NCBI GenBank assembly: GCA_964462685.1
Contig: CAYWYR010000003.1
Span: forward strand, 124,001-188,000
Length of the DNA stretch: 64,000 nucleotides
Source of the DNA: CAYWYR01 sp964462685
GTDB lineage: Bacteria > Bacteroidota > Ignavibacteria > Kapaibacteriales > UBA2268
Direction: 5' to 3'
Positions 18,351-27,360 of this stretch are shown here, piece by piece (within the stretch, counting starts at the first letter, position 1; every line of letters starts with the position of its first letter). The notes under the pieces were generated by a model. The model had not been told where the DNA came from and ran no database searches. It saw only the letters and a list, made by a program, of their open reading frames with translations. The position numbers and the translations under genes were made by a program.

Positions 18351-19259
18351 TTGGATAATAAAATCGAAGACAAATATATCTACCGTCCTCAGCTGCCTCT
18401 CGCTGGTTTTTTTGAACTATTCATTTTCAGAAGATTACAGATTTTTGGAAATACCGAAATGTTTTACCTAAAATCATTATCTGAAAACGAGAGACTTGAA
18501 AGAATAAAAAAGTTTTGTGATTTCCCCGTACCATGTGTGGTTCTTACAGATGGACAGATATTTTCAGACGAGATAATCAATGTATTTGCCAAAAACGGTA
18601 CTGCCGTATTGAGCACAAAGCTGGAAACAGCTAAACTTACATACATAATAAATGAATTTCTGGATGACCATTTCAGTGTTCAAGCTACGGTACACGGTTC
18701 ATTTATCGATGTGTATGGTGTAGGAATCTTATTCGTAGGTAAATCGGGCATTGGCAAATCCGAGATAGCACTCGATTTAGTCGAAAGAGGCCATAGACTC
18801 GTAGCAGATGATGTAGTGATGCTTACGAAAAAAAGAGAATCAACCCTTATGGGTACCGGTACCAATCTCGTACAGCATTTCATGGAAATCAGAGGGCTCG
18901 GGATAATCGATGTTCGCCAGATGTTCGGTATCAGATCTATCCGTTTCCAAAAAAGATTGGAAATCGTAGTTGAACTCGAAGACTGGTCTGAAAAAGGCGA
19001 TTACACCAGAACTGGGTTGGAAGAGACAAAAGTGGATCTTCTAGGGGTAAATATTATGCACGTAACACTACCGATATTTCCAGGTAAAAATATTACCGTA
19101 ATAGCAGAAGTAATAGCTCTTAACTATCTTCTCAAAACCTACGGTTACAACGCAGGCAAAGTTTTTTCTGATAAACTGTCAGAACAGATTAAAATGAAAT
19201 CTATGGGAGTCAACAAAACAGACAGACTCATAGATTATTTCCAAGGTGACAATGAATAG
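18351..19259 (+). CDS. hprK: HPr kinase/phosphorylase
   Basis: HPrK phosphorylates and dephosphorylates Ser46 of HPr or related proteins. The P-loop GKSGIGKSE lies near residue 130, LVERGHRLVADDVV follows, and the C-terminal signature MEIRGLGIIDVRQMFG is intact near residue 180. The coordinates use the first conventional start (TTG at 18351), but conserved family sequence continues in frame upstream, so the true protein is about 26 residues longer and probably begins at ATT 18273. The gene lies 3' of the K+ channel and overlaps dsbD by 8 bases. Bacteroidota commonly carry HprK without a full sugar PTS, so the substrate here is uncertain. Confidence 0.9.
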   Translation: MDNKIEDKYIYRPQLPLAGFFELFIFRRLQIFGNTEMFYLKSLSENERLERIKKFCDFPVPCVVLTDGQIFSDEIINVFAKNGTAVLSTKLETAKLTYIINEFLDDHFSVQATVHGSFIDVYGVGILFVGKSGIGKSEIALDLVERGHRLVADDVVMLTKKRESTLMGTGTNLVQHFMEIRGLGIIDVRQMFGIRSIRFQKRLEIVVELEDWSEKGDYTRTGLEETKVDLLGVNIMHVTLPIFPGKNITVIAEVIALNYLLKTYGYNAGKVFSDKLSEQIKMKSMGVNKTDRLIDYFQGDNE

Positions 19260-21276
19260 AATCTCAAATCACATTTTTCTACTAGTCTTCAGTCTAGTAA
19301 CTACAATATCTTATGCTCAATATACTACCGACATAATCTCTGGTAAAGCTTCAACCAAATTCGATAAATATGCCAAAGGTGAAGAATTTATTGTTACAAT
19401 ATCAATAGATATTAAGGACGAATGGTACGCCTATGATATGATAGAAAGAGGCGTTGGCCCGATGCCAACAGGGATTTTTGCTCCCGAGGATTCGGGTTAT
19501 AAAGTTGATACTGCGGTATCCTCAAAATCAGTTATCGAATATGATGAAGGGTTTAAGATTGATGTTGGTAAACTTAAGAAAAAGGCTACTTTTACCGTTA
19601 ACGCAACCGCTTTAGAAAATATCGATTTGAATAATGGCAAAGAGATTATCTTGAACGTTCAGGTATGTAAAGATGGCAAATGTCTTATCCCAAGTGATGT
19701 TCTGTTTACCATCCTCCCAAAAGTTAAGCGGTCTGCGGATTATCTTATAAAATCAATTGAAAACACTCCAGAAAACAATGATACTGAGGTAATTGATGCA
19801 GACTCTATAAACAATGATCAAGATACAGTTTTTAAGGATCGTTCTGCCATAACACCTGACACTACATCTGATACAGAACCAAATAGTGCTAAAGCCTCCC
19901 CAGAAGACGAAGAAATATTTCTCTCAGCAGCCGAAAATGAGATCGAAGATGCTAAAAGAGAAGGTGTGTGGTCCTATCTTTTGCTCGCTATGTCTTTTGG
20001 CGCTTTGGCTCTTCTTACACCTTGCGTGTTCCCCATGATACCGATTACCGTATCATTTTTCACAAAAAGATCTGAAAAAGAAGATTCTCGTCCCGTATTG
20101 GATGCTTTCCTTTTTGCATTGGGTATAATTGCTACTTTTGTCGGGATAGGGCTGATAACAGCGGCTTTCTTCGGTGCGGGGGCTATCGGCGATATAGCTA
20201 CCAACCCATGGATAAATATGGCGATAGCAGCCGTATTTATAATATTCGCTTTTAATTTATTTGGAGCATTTGAAATTCAAATTCCTACTTCAATCCTAAA
20301 TAGATTAAACTCAAAAGCAAACTCAGGCGGTAAAGGCGGTCTTATGCTTATGGGGCTGGTTTTCTCACTTACCTCTTTTACATGTACGGTTCCATTTGTA
20401 GGCTCTTCACTTATCGGTACAGCCGATGGTGAATGGTTCCTTCCGGTTATAGGGATGCTTGGCTTTTCATTTGTATTTGCTGTACCATTCTTCTTCCTCG
20501 CGTTATTCCCTACCCTACTCAAGAAACTTCCCAAGTCTGGCGGTTGGATGAACAACCTGAAAGTAGTGATGGGTTTTATCGAAATTGCCGCAGCTCTTAA
20601 ATTCATATCCAACGTTGATCTTGTATGGGCTTTAGAACTTATCTCCCGGCCTACATTCATAGCTATCTGGATAGCCATCGCGATACTTATCACACTGTAC
20701 ATACTCGGCGTTTTCCTGATGAAACTGGATTCGCCCGTAGATAGGCTCAGCGCCATTCGGGTGATGTTTGCTATCGCCTTCCTATCTATAGCTGTTTCAT
20801 TTGTACCGGGCCTCTGGAACGAACCGCTCGGTAAGATTGACGCGTTCCTACCACCGAGAGACTATTTAAATGAAGATGTGCTGGCAACTGCTTCCCTATC
20901 TACTTCACCAGATAAGTCAGGCACAGCGATATGGCATAAAACACTTGACGATGCCTTAGAGAAAGCTAAGGAAACGAATACAAATGTCTTTGTGGATTTC
21001 ACTGGATGGACCTGCACAAATTGCAGGCTTATGGAATCAAATATGTTCCCCAAGCCGTCCATCAAATCTAAAATGGATCAATTAGTTAAAGCTAAACTCT
21101 ATACCGATAGAAGAAAAGAACCCGAACTATCGAATAAAAAAATAATGGAAGAACGGTTTGGTTCAATAGCTTTACCGCTATATGTACTAATGACTCCCGA
21201 TGGTCGGGTAATCGACAAAATAGAATACACTACCGATGAGCAGTTATTCAGTGATTTCCTACAGAAAGCACTATAA
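19252..21276 (+). CDS. dsbD: thiol:disulfide interchange protein DsbD
   Basis: DsbD carries electrons from cytoplasmic thioredoxin across the inner membrane to periplasmic proteins. A signal peptide (to about SYAQ) is followed by the periplasmic alpha domain with the redox pair in VQVCKDGKCLIP. An acidic linker comes next, then eight transmembrane segments with the redox cysteines in TPCVFPMIPI and FTCTVPFVG. The C-terminal thioredoxin domain has C588-T-N-C591 (GWTCTNCRLME). The gene can be read from GTG at 19246, but ATG at 19252 gives a normal signal peptide and an 8-base overlap with hprK. The length of 674 residues is normal. Confidence 0.93.
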   Translation: MNRISNHIFLLVFSLVTTISYAQYTTDIISGKASTKFDKYAKGEEFIVTISIDIKDEWYAYDMIERGVGPMPTGIFAPEDSGYKVDTAVSSKSVIEYDEGFKIDVGKLKKKATFTVNATALENIDLNNGKEIILNVQVCKDGKCLIPSDVLFTILPKVKRSADYLIKSIENTPENNDTEVIDADSINNDQDTVFKDRSAITPDTTSDTEPNSAKASPEDEEIFLSAAENEIEDAKREGVWSYLLLAMSFGALALLTPCVFPMIPITVSFFTKRSEKEDSRPVLDAFLFALGIIATFVGIGLITAAFFGAGAIGDIATNPWINMAIAAVFIIFAFNLFGAFEIQIPTSILNRLNSKANSGGKGGLMLMGLVFSLTSFTCTVPFVGSSLIGTADGEWFLPVIGMLGFSFVFAVPFFFLALFPTLLKKLPKSGGWMNNLKVVMGFIEIAAALKFISNVDLVWALELISRPTFIAIWIAIAILITLYILGVFLMKLDSPVDRLSAIRVMFAIAFLSIAVSFVPGLWNEPLGKIDAFLPPRDYLNEDVLATASLSTSPDKSGTAIWHKTLDDALEKAKETNTNVFVDFTGWTCTNCRLMESNMFPKPSIKSKMDQLVKAKLYTDRRKEPELSNKKIMEERFGSIALPLYVLMTPDGRVIDKIEYTTDEQLFSDFLQKAL

Positions 21277-21317
21277 ACTCAATAAGGTTTATTTACACAA
21301 CTTAAAAGATTAATAAA

Positions 21318-22259
21318 GTGATATTAATTACAGGTGCCCTTGGGCAGATAGGTACAGAACTTACTACCGCACTTAATGCCAGACACGGCAAAGAGAACGT
21401 AATACTTTCTGATTTGAAAGAATCTCCCTCAGTTGACAACGAATATCATGTTTTAGATGTAAGGGATAGCAAGAAACTCCGTGATATTACGGAAAGTAGA
21501 AAAATAGATACAGTCTATCACATGGCTGCCCTTCTTTCAGCTACAGGCGAGAAAAATCCCCAATTATGCTGGGATGTGAACATGAACGGTACTATCAATA
21601 TGATGGACTTCGCCGTAGAAAAAGGTGCTTCTATTTATGTACCCAGCTCGATAGCTGTGTGGGGTAAAAAAGTCGAGAGAAATATGACACCCCAGGACTC
21701 CGTTCTCTATCCTACAACTATGTATGGTGTTACAAAAGTATCTGCCGAAGTTCTGGGTGATTATTACCACACCAAATACAATCTTGATATCAGAGGGATT
21801 AGATATCCTGGCATTATATCAAACGCAACCCTTCCAGGCGGAGGCACAACAGATTACGCCGTGGATATCTTTTATCAGGCAATAAAAAACCGATCTTATG
21901 AATGCTTCCTCAACCCTGACACAGCATTGCCAATGATGTATATGCCAGATTGTGTAAAAGCAACGATCGATCTGATGGAAGCCCCTAAGGACTCACTTGT
22001 AAACAGAACTAATTTCAATGTAACAGCATTCAGTTTCAACCCAGAAGATCTGGCGGCAGGGATCAAAAAACATATTCCCGATTTCACTATATCCTACAAG
22101 CCGGACTACAGACAGGATATCGCTGATTCGTGGCCAAAGACTGTAGATGACTCAGAAGCAAAAAAACAATGGGATTGGAAACCGGATTTCTCCTTCGAGG
22201 ATATGGTAGCCGATATGATTAAAGTATTATCAGACAAACACGACCGAGGCCTTATCTGA
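21318..22259 (+). CDS. L-threonine 3-dehydrogenase, SDR (epimerase-like) type
   Basis: This is an extended SDR of 313 residues with TGALGQIG at residues 5-12 and the catalytic YGVTK at 136-140. The blocks YHMAALLSATGEKNP, PSSIAVWG, RYPGIIS, GGGTTDYAVDIF and LPMMYMPDCVKATI match the SDR-type L-threonine 3-dehydrogenases. These oxidise threonine to 2-amino-3-ketobutyrate and resemble UDP-galactose epimerases. The partner 2-amino-3-ketobutyrate-CoA ligase is not in the window. Translation begins at GTG (21318). The next gene starts one base after its stop. A sugar-epimerase role cannot be excluded, but the motif match favours threonine catabolism. Confidence 0.8.
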   Translation: MILITGALGQIGTELTTALNARHGKENVILSDLKESPSVDNEYHVLDVRDSKKLRDITESRKIDTVYHMAALLSATGEKNPQLCWDVNMNGTINMMDFAVEKGASIYVPSSIAVWGKKVERNMTPQDSVLYPTTMYGVTKVSAEVLGDYYHTKYNLDIRGIRYPGIISNATLPGGGTTDYAVDIFYQAIKNRSYECFLNPDTALPMMYMPDCVKATIDLMEAPKDSLVNRTNFNVTAFSFNPEDLAAGIKKHIPDFTISYKPDYRQDIADSWPKTVDDSEAKKQWDWKPDFSFEDMVADMIKVLSDKHDRGLI

Positions 22260-22260
22260 C

Positions 22261-23682
22261 TTGTTTGTCAATATAGTAATATGGGCATTCGTTTCTCTTC
22301 ATTTCCAGTTTATATATCTCTTCAAACTAGGGACTTATGTAGTAACGTACACCGATTTATTCTTTCTAATCGGTGTTCTTGTTTTTGCTTATGATCTACT
22401 GCTCGGCAAACGTGAACTCAAATTTCGTTCTAACGGGTTACATCTACCTTTTTTAGCTTTTATACTGATTGCCTGTGTTTCGGGTCTGCAACCCGTGATC
22501 GGTGAAGGAGGTAAATTCGTTACACAGTTTCTCAAAAGCTATATACACCTTCTTGAAGTTTTCAGCATGTTCCTACTCTCGTTTTTCTACGATGACGGGG
22601 CTAAGAAACTCTGGAAATTCCTCAAGTGGTGGCTGATAGTAGGTTTGTTATCGAATTTATACGCAATCTACGGCTTAATTGCCAGACCGCTGGATTGGCC
22701 GGGAGCCTATATCTATTTCGGTAATATTACAGATGGTGGCAGAACTGAACACTCCGAGGGTATTGGCCAAATAGTTCTAAGCTATGGTGATTTCTTCCGA
22801 GCAACATCTTTCTTTTCGGAACCTTCCGCACTTGCAATTTTCAATGTAGGGACAATATTATTTTTCTTTATCCCTAAAATTTTTACAGGTAAATTTTTAA
22901 TCCAAAGTAAGCTTTTCAATACATTATTCTTCATTACCTGGATTCCAGCGCAGCTGTTTACCTTTTCATTAACTGCAGTACTTCTTACGGCATCCTCGGC
23001 TTTTATATTGCTGTTGATACGCGGTTTGCCCTTCATTAAGAAGCTTTTTCCGTATGCTTTATTACTGCTGCTGATAGCATTGATAACTGATTTTATTCAG
23101 TATCAATATACCGATACCATGATATTGGAATTATTATCACAGCGAGTCTCATCAGTCTTGCTTTTTGATGTCAATAATCAGGTAATGGGTGAATCGGCGT
23201 TCGATAGGTTTTCTTCTTATTGGTTGGCGTTGGATATATGGGAGCAATACCCGCTGGTAGGTACCGGTCTTGGCCTAACATATCTGAACGGTATTCATGA
23301 TATCCCATTCATGCACATGTCTATAATGGCTGTACTCACGGAAACAGGTATAATAGGTCTGGTTGTTTATTTATGGGCTTTCATATACATAACATTCAAA
23401 ATATTTATAAGAGCAAGGTTTCTCTATAAAAATTCTGAACAGTATGAAGATTGGTTTATAGCACTATATGTTATCGCTACCATACTGACTTTTAATTTAC
23501 TTATCTCTAATATAGTAGTAAGTAACAGTGTAGCTTCTGCTCATCAATGGATTACACTTTCCATAATAATTCTAATCTATCAGAGTGAACAAAGATTGAG
23601 AAACGTAAGTTATAATATAATAAAACCGCAAACAAACCATAGATCCTACCTTGCAAAAGGTCTAAAAGCATTACGGAGATAA
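22261..23682 (+). CDS. O-antigen ligase/polymerase-like membrane protein
   Basis: A 473-residue polytopic inner-membrane protein with about 10-12 hydrophobic helices. A central extracytoplasmic loop between residues about 145 and 185 contains GNITDGGRTEHSEG and FRATSFFSEPSA. A later EQYPLVGTGLGLTYLN segment resembles the WaaL/Wzy_C motif region (PLxGxG). Such proteins polymerise or ligate lipid-linked glycans at the periplasmic face. The start is TTG at 22261, one base after the preceding stop. The gene ends in a 12-base convergent overlap with holB. The donor glycan might be the product of the 31-37 kb cluster, but that is inference. Confidence 0.72.
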   Translation: MFVNIVIWAFVSLHFQFIYLFKLGTYVVTYTDLFFLIGVLVFAYDLLLGKRELKFRSNGLHLPFLAFILIACVSGLQPVIGEGGKFVTQFLKSYIHLLEVFSMFLLSFFYDDGAKKLWKFLKWWLIVGLLSNLYAIYGLIARPLDWPGAYIYFGNITDGGRTEHSEGIGQIVLSYGDFFRATSFFSEPSALAIFNVGTILFFFIPKIFTGKFLIQSKLFNTLFFITWIPAQLFTFSLTAVLLTASSAFILLLIRGLPFIKKLFPYALLLLLIALITDFIQYQYTDTMILELLSQRVSSVLLFDVNNQVMGESAFDRFSSYWLALDIWEQYPLVGTGLGLTYLNGIHDIPFMHMSIMAVLTETGIIGLVVYLWAFIYITFKIFIRARFLYKNSEQYEDWFIALYVIATILTFNLLISNIVVSNSVASAHQWITLSIIILIYQSEQRLRNVSYNIIKPQTNHRSYLAKGLKALRR

Positions 23683-24639
23683 AAGACTTTTTCTTACATT
23701 CAAAGCAATACCCATCGCTATTTGATCCTTCGCTACATTTACCTCCACCATCTCGATCGCTTTATCTAAAAAAGCGAATATGCTATCATCGATCTTATTG
23801 CTAAATTTATCTGATATAGCTTTGATAGTCTTTTTATCGCTATCTATCATATATTCGATATCGATTTCAGCAGAGTTCTGCATTGAGTCAGATAATACTT
23901 TTGAAATATTGGCAACTAGCTCCATCATACCGGATTTGTCTAATGTTTTTACCTCTTTCTGTATAAAATCAATTAACGCAATCTGATAATTGTGAGGCCG
24001 TAATGTCAACCTTAGAAATTGTATTGCTCTAGAATACAAACCCCTGTCAGAATCATTCAAATAACTAAGTACTTTGACTATCGAGCCATCTGAACTTAGA
24101 ATCGCCTCTTTTTTCTCGCTTTCATTGTAACCAACAAATTCTTTTGAATTTTCAATAAACTCGGTGAGTTCTGATAATTTAGGAGGCTTGATATTTACTA
24201 TTTTACACCGTGACTTAATAGTCTGGAGAATATGCTTCGGTTTTGAGGTTGTGAGCCATATAATTGTTTTCTCGGGTGGCTCTTCCAGGGTCTTTAGGAA
24301 TGCATTAGCGGTCTGATTGTTCATCCTGTCAATATCTGGTATCACCACAACTCTATACTTGGAGGATGTTGTTTTATGAAGTTCCTTATTCAAATGCCGA
24401 ATCTGGTCAATTCTTATAAAATTCGCTTCCTGCGGCAAAATCTTACTGAAAGCGAATCTATTTTTGGTCTCGATCAGGCTTTTTATGTCATCAAGTTGCT
24501 TGCCCGATAGCTGTTCATAAGGGTTTTTATTGTTGGAACTACCCGTTTTAGGTAGAGGATAGATATAATAAAGCCCACCGCTTTCAAGCATTTTCTCAAA
24601 ATCACCTTCTATACCGTTAAGCCTTCTATAAAGCTCCAA
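23671..24639 (-). CDS. holB: DNA polymerase III subunit delta'
   Basis: This is a clamp-loader subunit related to DnaX. The sequence VVVIPDIDRMNNQTANAFLKTLEEPPEKTIIWLTTSKP contains the Walker B-like region and sensor loops of delta'/DnaX AAA+ proteins. The arginine-finger SRC motif (IKSRCKIVNIKPP) follows, and then the helical collar domain. The listed 322 residues begin at the first conventional start (TTG 24639), but the P-loop strand and Walker A lie upstream in the same frame, so the true protein is about 44 residues longer. Family length is typically 320-380. The extension runs back to the xerD stop codon. Confidence 0.85.
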   Translation of the reverse strand: MELYRRLNGIEGDFEKMLESGGLYYIYPLPKTGSSNNKNPYEQLSGKQLDDIKSLIETKNRFAFSKILPQEANFIRIDQIRHLNKELHKTTSSKYRVVVIPDIDRMNNQTANAFLKTLEEPPEKTIIWLTTSKPKHILQTIKSRCKIVNIKPPKLSELTEFIENSKEFVGYNESEKKEAILSSDGSIVKVLSYLNDSDRGLYSRAIQFLRLTLRPHNYQIALIDFIQKEVKTLDKSGMMELVANISKVLSDSMQNSAEIDIEYMIDSDKKTIKAISDKFSNKIDDSIFAFLDKAIEMVEVNVAKDQIAMGIALNVRKSLLSP

Positions 24640-24777
24640 GCCTAAATACTCTTTACCTAACCCGCTATTGCCTACCGTCAGATATGCGCCGCCATTGATA
24701 TTTTCAAGTGATGAAAACAGTTTTTCTTGAGTTTCAATATTGCCTGGTATTGCTATATTTTTAATATCAATCTTCCT
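24640..24777 (-). other. holB: in-frame N-terminal coding extension of holB directly after the xerD stop
   Basis: Reading the minus strand from the xerD TAA (24780-24778), the frame stays open into holB and encodes IPGNIETQEKLFSSLENING, then GAYLTVGNSGLGKEYLGLEL. The latter is the first strand and Walker A P-loop expected of delta'. These 46 codons contain no ATG, GTG or TTG. ATT at 24771-24769 follows an AAGGAAG stretch after the stop codon and gives an N-terminus of normal length. xerD and holB share the same frame, so readthrough of the TAA is the alternative. Confidence 0.75.
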
Positions 24778-25722
24778 TTACTTTCTCGGTAAGTATCTAC
24801 TGTGTACATTCTTGATAGCATCCTTATCAAGGTGGGTATATATTTGAGTGGTGGATATACTTGAATGTCCTAACATCTCTTGTACAAGCCTTATATCAGC
24901 ACCGCCCTCGATTAGGTGGGTCGCGAATGAGTGCCTTAAAATATGGGGATAGATATCCTTATCAAGTCCGGCATCCTTGGCTACCTTTCTTATAATCTTC
25001 CAAAGCCCCATTCTCGAAAGTATATTCCCTCTATTATTCAGAAATACATAATCCTCTGAGTTTTCTTTCAGAAGGTACGTCCTAGTTGTCGCAATATAAT
25101 CTCTGAGGCTTTCAAAAGCTTTACTTCCCAACGGTACAAGCCTTTCCTTACTGCCTTTACCGAAAACCCTAAGAACTCGAGCCTCGGCTATAAACCAAGA
25201 AAGTCTCATATTAAGGAGCTCAAATACCCTCAGACCGCTAGAATACATTACTTCTACAATAGTAGAGTTTCGTTGTTGTAGAACATCACCTCCCCTTTGG
25301 GAAGCAATCATACTCTCAATATCATCTACGCTCAGAACAGTCGGTAGCCCAAGTTGCTTTTTAACCGTACTTATATTCTCCATTGGGTCGGTTTCTAAAT
25401 CGTACCTATCTGATAAATATTTATAGAGCCCTTTTAAAGATGATATATTTCTATTGATTGATGCGTTTTCTAAAACCGAACTATCATCATCCTCTCCTCT
25501 ACTAATACTCATCGAATACAAATACTCTTCAATATCTTTTTTCCCTACTTTCTTGAAATCTTCCCGGCCTTTTTCCTGTAGCCAATAAGCGAATTTCCGA
25601 ATATCATTCTTATAGCTTTCGATAGTATTGTCCGATAAACCCTTCTCAATCGCTATAAGATTGATATAGCCCTTGATATCTTTATTAAGGCTTATGGAAA
25701 TATCTATCTTTTTGTCTTTCAT
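24778..25722 (-). CDS. tyrosine recombinase XerC/XerD
   Basis: A Xer recombinase resolves chromosome dimers at dif. The N-terminal SAM-like DNA-binding domain (residues 10-105) has LIAIEKGLSDNTIESYKNDI. The catalytic domain holds the full set of residues: Arg in SSGLRVFELL, Lys in GKGSKERLVPLG, HILRHSFATHLIEGGADI, LGHSSISTTQIYTHL with the nucleophile Tyr near residue 294, and a C-terminus typical of XerC/D. The 314-residue length is slightly long because of an acidic insert (GEDDDSS) at residues 75-85. Chromosomal position and completeness favour a housekeeping Xer protein over a mobile integrase. holB follows in frame after the stop. Confidence 0.9.
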   Translation of the reverse strand: MKDKKIDISISLNKDIKGYINLIAIEKGLSDNTIESYKNDIRKFAYWLQEKGREDFKKVGKKDIEEYLYSMSISRGEDDDSSVLENASINRNISSLKGLYKYLSDRYDLETDPMENISTVKKQLGLPTVLSVDDIESMIASQRGGDVLQQRNSTIVEVMYSSGLRVFELLNMRLSWFIAEARVLRVFGKGSKERLVPLGSKAFESLRDYIATTRTYLLKENSEDYVFLNNRGNILSRMGLWKIIRKVAKDAGLDKDIYPHILRHSFATHLIEGGADIRLVQEMLGHSSISTTQIYTHLDKDAIKNVHSRYLPRK

Positions 25723-25780
25723 TAAACAAATTTAGTAAAGTAACGTCTCTATCGCTTTATAATCTAAAACAAAAAATACT

Positions 25781-26335
25781 ATGCCAGCACTTGAATCATC
25801 TATGATAGAGCTAGGTTCCGACCTGCCGGATTTTCAGCTACAGTCTTGTGGTAATGATAAAAAATATAGCAGTGATGAGCTTATGGGAAAAAAAGGTCTC
25901 ACTGTAATGTTCGTTTCACATCATTGCCCCTATGTAAAACATTTACATAAGAGTTTTCAGTCTCTATGGAACAAATATAAAGACTCTGAAATTGGTTTTG
26001 TAGCAATTTCTTCCAATGATGTGGAAAACTATCCTGATGATTCACCTGCCAATATGCAAAAACTTTGGGACGAATTGGGTTTAGACTTTCCTGTATTATA
26101 TGATGAAGCGCAAGAAGTAGCAAAAATATTTGATGCCCAATGCACTCCTGACTTTTTTGTATATGATTCTTCCGCTAAGCTTTATTACAGAGGACGTTTC
26201 GATTCTTCTTCGCCTAGCAACAATGAAGTTAACGACGGTAAGGATATAAATCACGCTCTCGATCAGCTTCTAAACGGCAAACCTGCACCAGAAGTACAAT
26301 TACCTTCTATGGGTTGTAGTATTAAGTGGAAATAG
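25781..26335 (+). CDS. thioredoxin-fold protein of the AhpC/TSA-redoxin type
   Basis: A 184-residue thioredoxin-like protein. LGSDLPDFQLQSCGNDKKYSSDEL is the peroxiredoxin-like N-terminus, and FVSHHCPYVKHLHKSF places a single Cys at the active-site helix (CPYVKH instead of CxxC). The segment ending CTPDFFVYDSSAKLYYRGRFD is the cis-Pro and last-strand region. This subfamily occurs widely in Bacteroidota and Cyanobacteria. A single-Cys CPYVKH site suggests a peroxiredoxin-like or reductase function, but the substrate is unknown. No signal peptide. It stands alone, divergent from xerD. Confidence 0.85.
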   Translation: MPALESSMIELGSDLPDFQLQSCGNDKKYSSDELMGKKGLTVMFVSHHCPYVKHLHKSFQSLWNKYKDSEIGFVAISSNDVENYPDDSPANMQKLWDELGLDFPVLYDEAQEVAKIFDAQCTPDFFVYDSSAKLYYRGRFDSSSPSNNEVNDGKDINHALDQLLNGKPAPEVQLPSMGCSIKWK

Positions 26336-26507
26336 CAATAGTTATCCACATACTTAGATAGAATAAAAGAAATTTACCATAATTTTAAACTTTATACCAA
26401 AATACTTGTCAAAAAGGTGTACATATAAGGGGGAAAGGCACGCTTATTGATAGTTATTAATACTATTTCGGGGTGTCTCCGATTATGTTGAACAACGAAG
26501 GCATATT

Positions 26508-27335
26508 ATGCTTAAGAGAATTATAAGAAAGACAAGAGGAAAGGTTGCCGTAGCTGGTATAGCTACAGCTGCGGTTGTTTCAGGACATTATGTAGGTTTC
26601 ACACCAGATGCCTATGTTGAACCGACTTCAGTTATTGATCAAATCAGCTATGACGATGCTAATCAGTCAGAGTATATCGATTTTGCGCAAAACAGCGTAG
26701 ATGTAGATAAACCATCTTTTGGTATCACAGGTGTTACGACAGAAGCAATTGGGAGCACAGACAACTTTGATTTTACTAAAATCGGTACTGCATCCTACTA
26801 TGCGGATAAGTTTCACGGCCGCATGACGGCTAACGGCGAAACATACAATATGTATGACTATACCGCCGCTCACAAAACATTGCCTTTCGGTAGTGTTGTA
26901 CGTGTAACCAACACCAAGACAAATAAATCAGTATTGCTTAAGATCAATGACCGTGGCCCTTATGTAGGCGATAGGATTATTGACCTTTCAGTAACAGGTG
27001 CCAAAGAGATCGGCTCCCTTGGCTTAAGTACAGTAAAAATAGAAACGGTACACAAAGGCAAACTGAATAAAGCAGGAGTTGATAAAGGTACTTTAGTCGG
27101 TTATTCACTTGACAAAGACTTTATCATGGTGGATCAGGATGAAATTGAGGTCTTGGAATCCACTACATCATTCGGGCATGCTTTTAGGCTTTACAAAGAC
27201 TATATTGAAATAAACCCTGGCGAAGATTTATACATCTTCAATGATACTTCGATAAAAGGCCATAGTAAACTCGATACTTACTATATCGGTAAAATCGATA
27301 AAGTACAAGACGATTACGCTCAGCTCGGTACTTGA
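26508..27335 (+). CDS. RlpA-like septal ring protein (double-psi beta-barrel)
   Basis: The N-terminus is positively charged with a hydrophobic segment (VAVAGIATAAVVSGHYVG) acting as a signal or anchor. Residues about 95-185 form the RlpA double-psi beta-barrel: GTASYYADKFHGRMTANGE, AAHKTLPFGSVVRVTN, and LKINDRGPYVGDRIIDLS with the conserved Asp. In characterised RlpA proteins this domain cleaves or binds denuded glycan strands at the septum. There is no SPOR domain; the C-terminal 85 residues are unassigned. A 172-base leader region precedes the gene and a strong terminator follows it, so it is probably monocistronic. Confidence 0.87.
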   Translation: MLKRIIRKTRGKVAVAGIATAAVVSGHYVGFTPDAYVEPTSVIDQISYDDANQSEYIDFAQNSVDVDKPSFGITGVTTEAIGSTDNFDFTKIGTASYYADKFHGRMTANGETYNMYDYTAAHKTLPFGSVVRVTNTKTNKSVLLKINDRGPYVGDRIIDLSVTGAKEIGSLGLSTVKIETVHKGKLNKAGVDKGTLVGYSLDKDFIMVDQDEIEVLESTTSFGHAFRLYKDYIEINPGEDLYIFNDTSIKGHSKLDTYYIGKIDKVQDDYAQLGT

Positions 27336-27360
27336 TAAAACTTACATAAAAACGACTTTA

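Noticed and set aside
24778..25722. The tyrosine recombinase as part of a mobile element
   Set aside because: It has the full XerC/D architecture, housekeeping neighbours and no att repeats, tRNA or cargo genes.
25723..25735. TAAATTTG boxes directly before the ATGs of xerD and the dus gene as promoters of leaderless mRNAs
   Set aside because: Neither has a TTG at the -33 position, and the motif is common in AT-rich DNA.
26342..26350. A perfect DnaA box (TTATCCACA) upstream of the RlpA-like gene, with another copy near 33682 and a one-mismatch copy near 51630
   Set aside because: Single isolated boxes occur by chance. There is no cluster, no AT-rich unwinding element and no dnaA or gidA nearby, so no origin is claimed.
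26336..26507. A 172-base leader before the RlpA-like gene that might hold a riboswitch or small RNA
   Set aside because: No stable long-range pairing, conserved riboswitch core or TAnnTTTG promoter could be made out. Apart from the isolated DnaA-like box nothing specific was seen.
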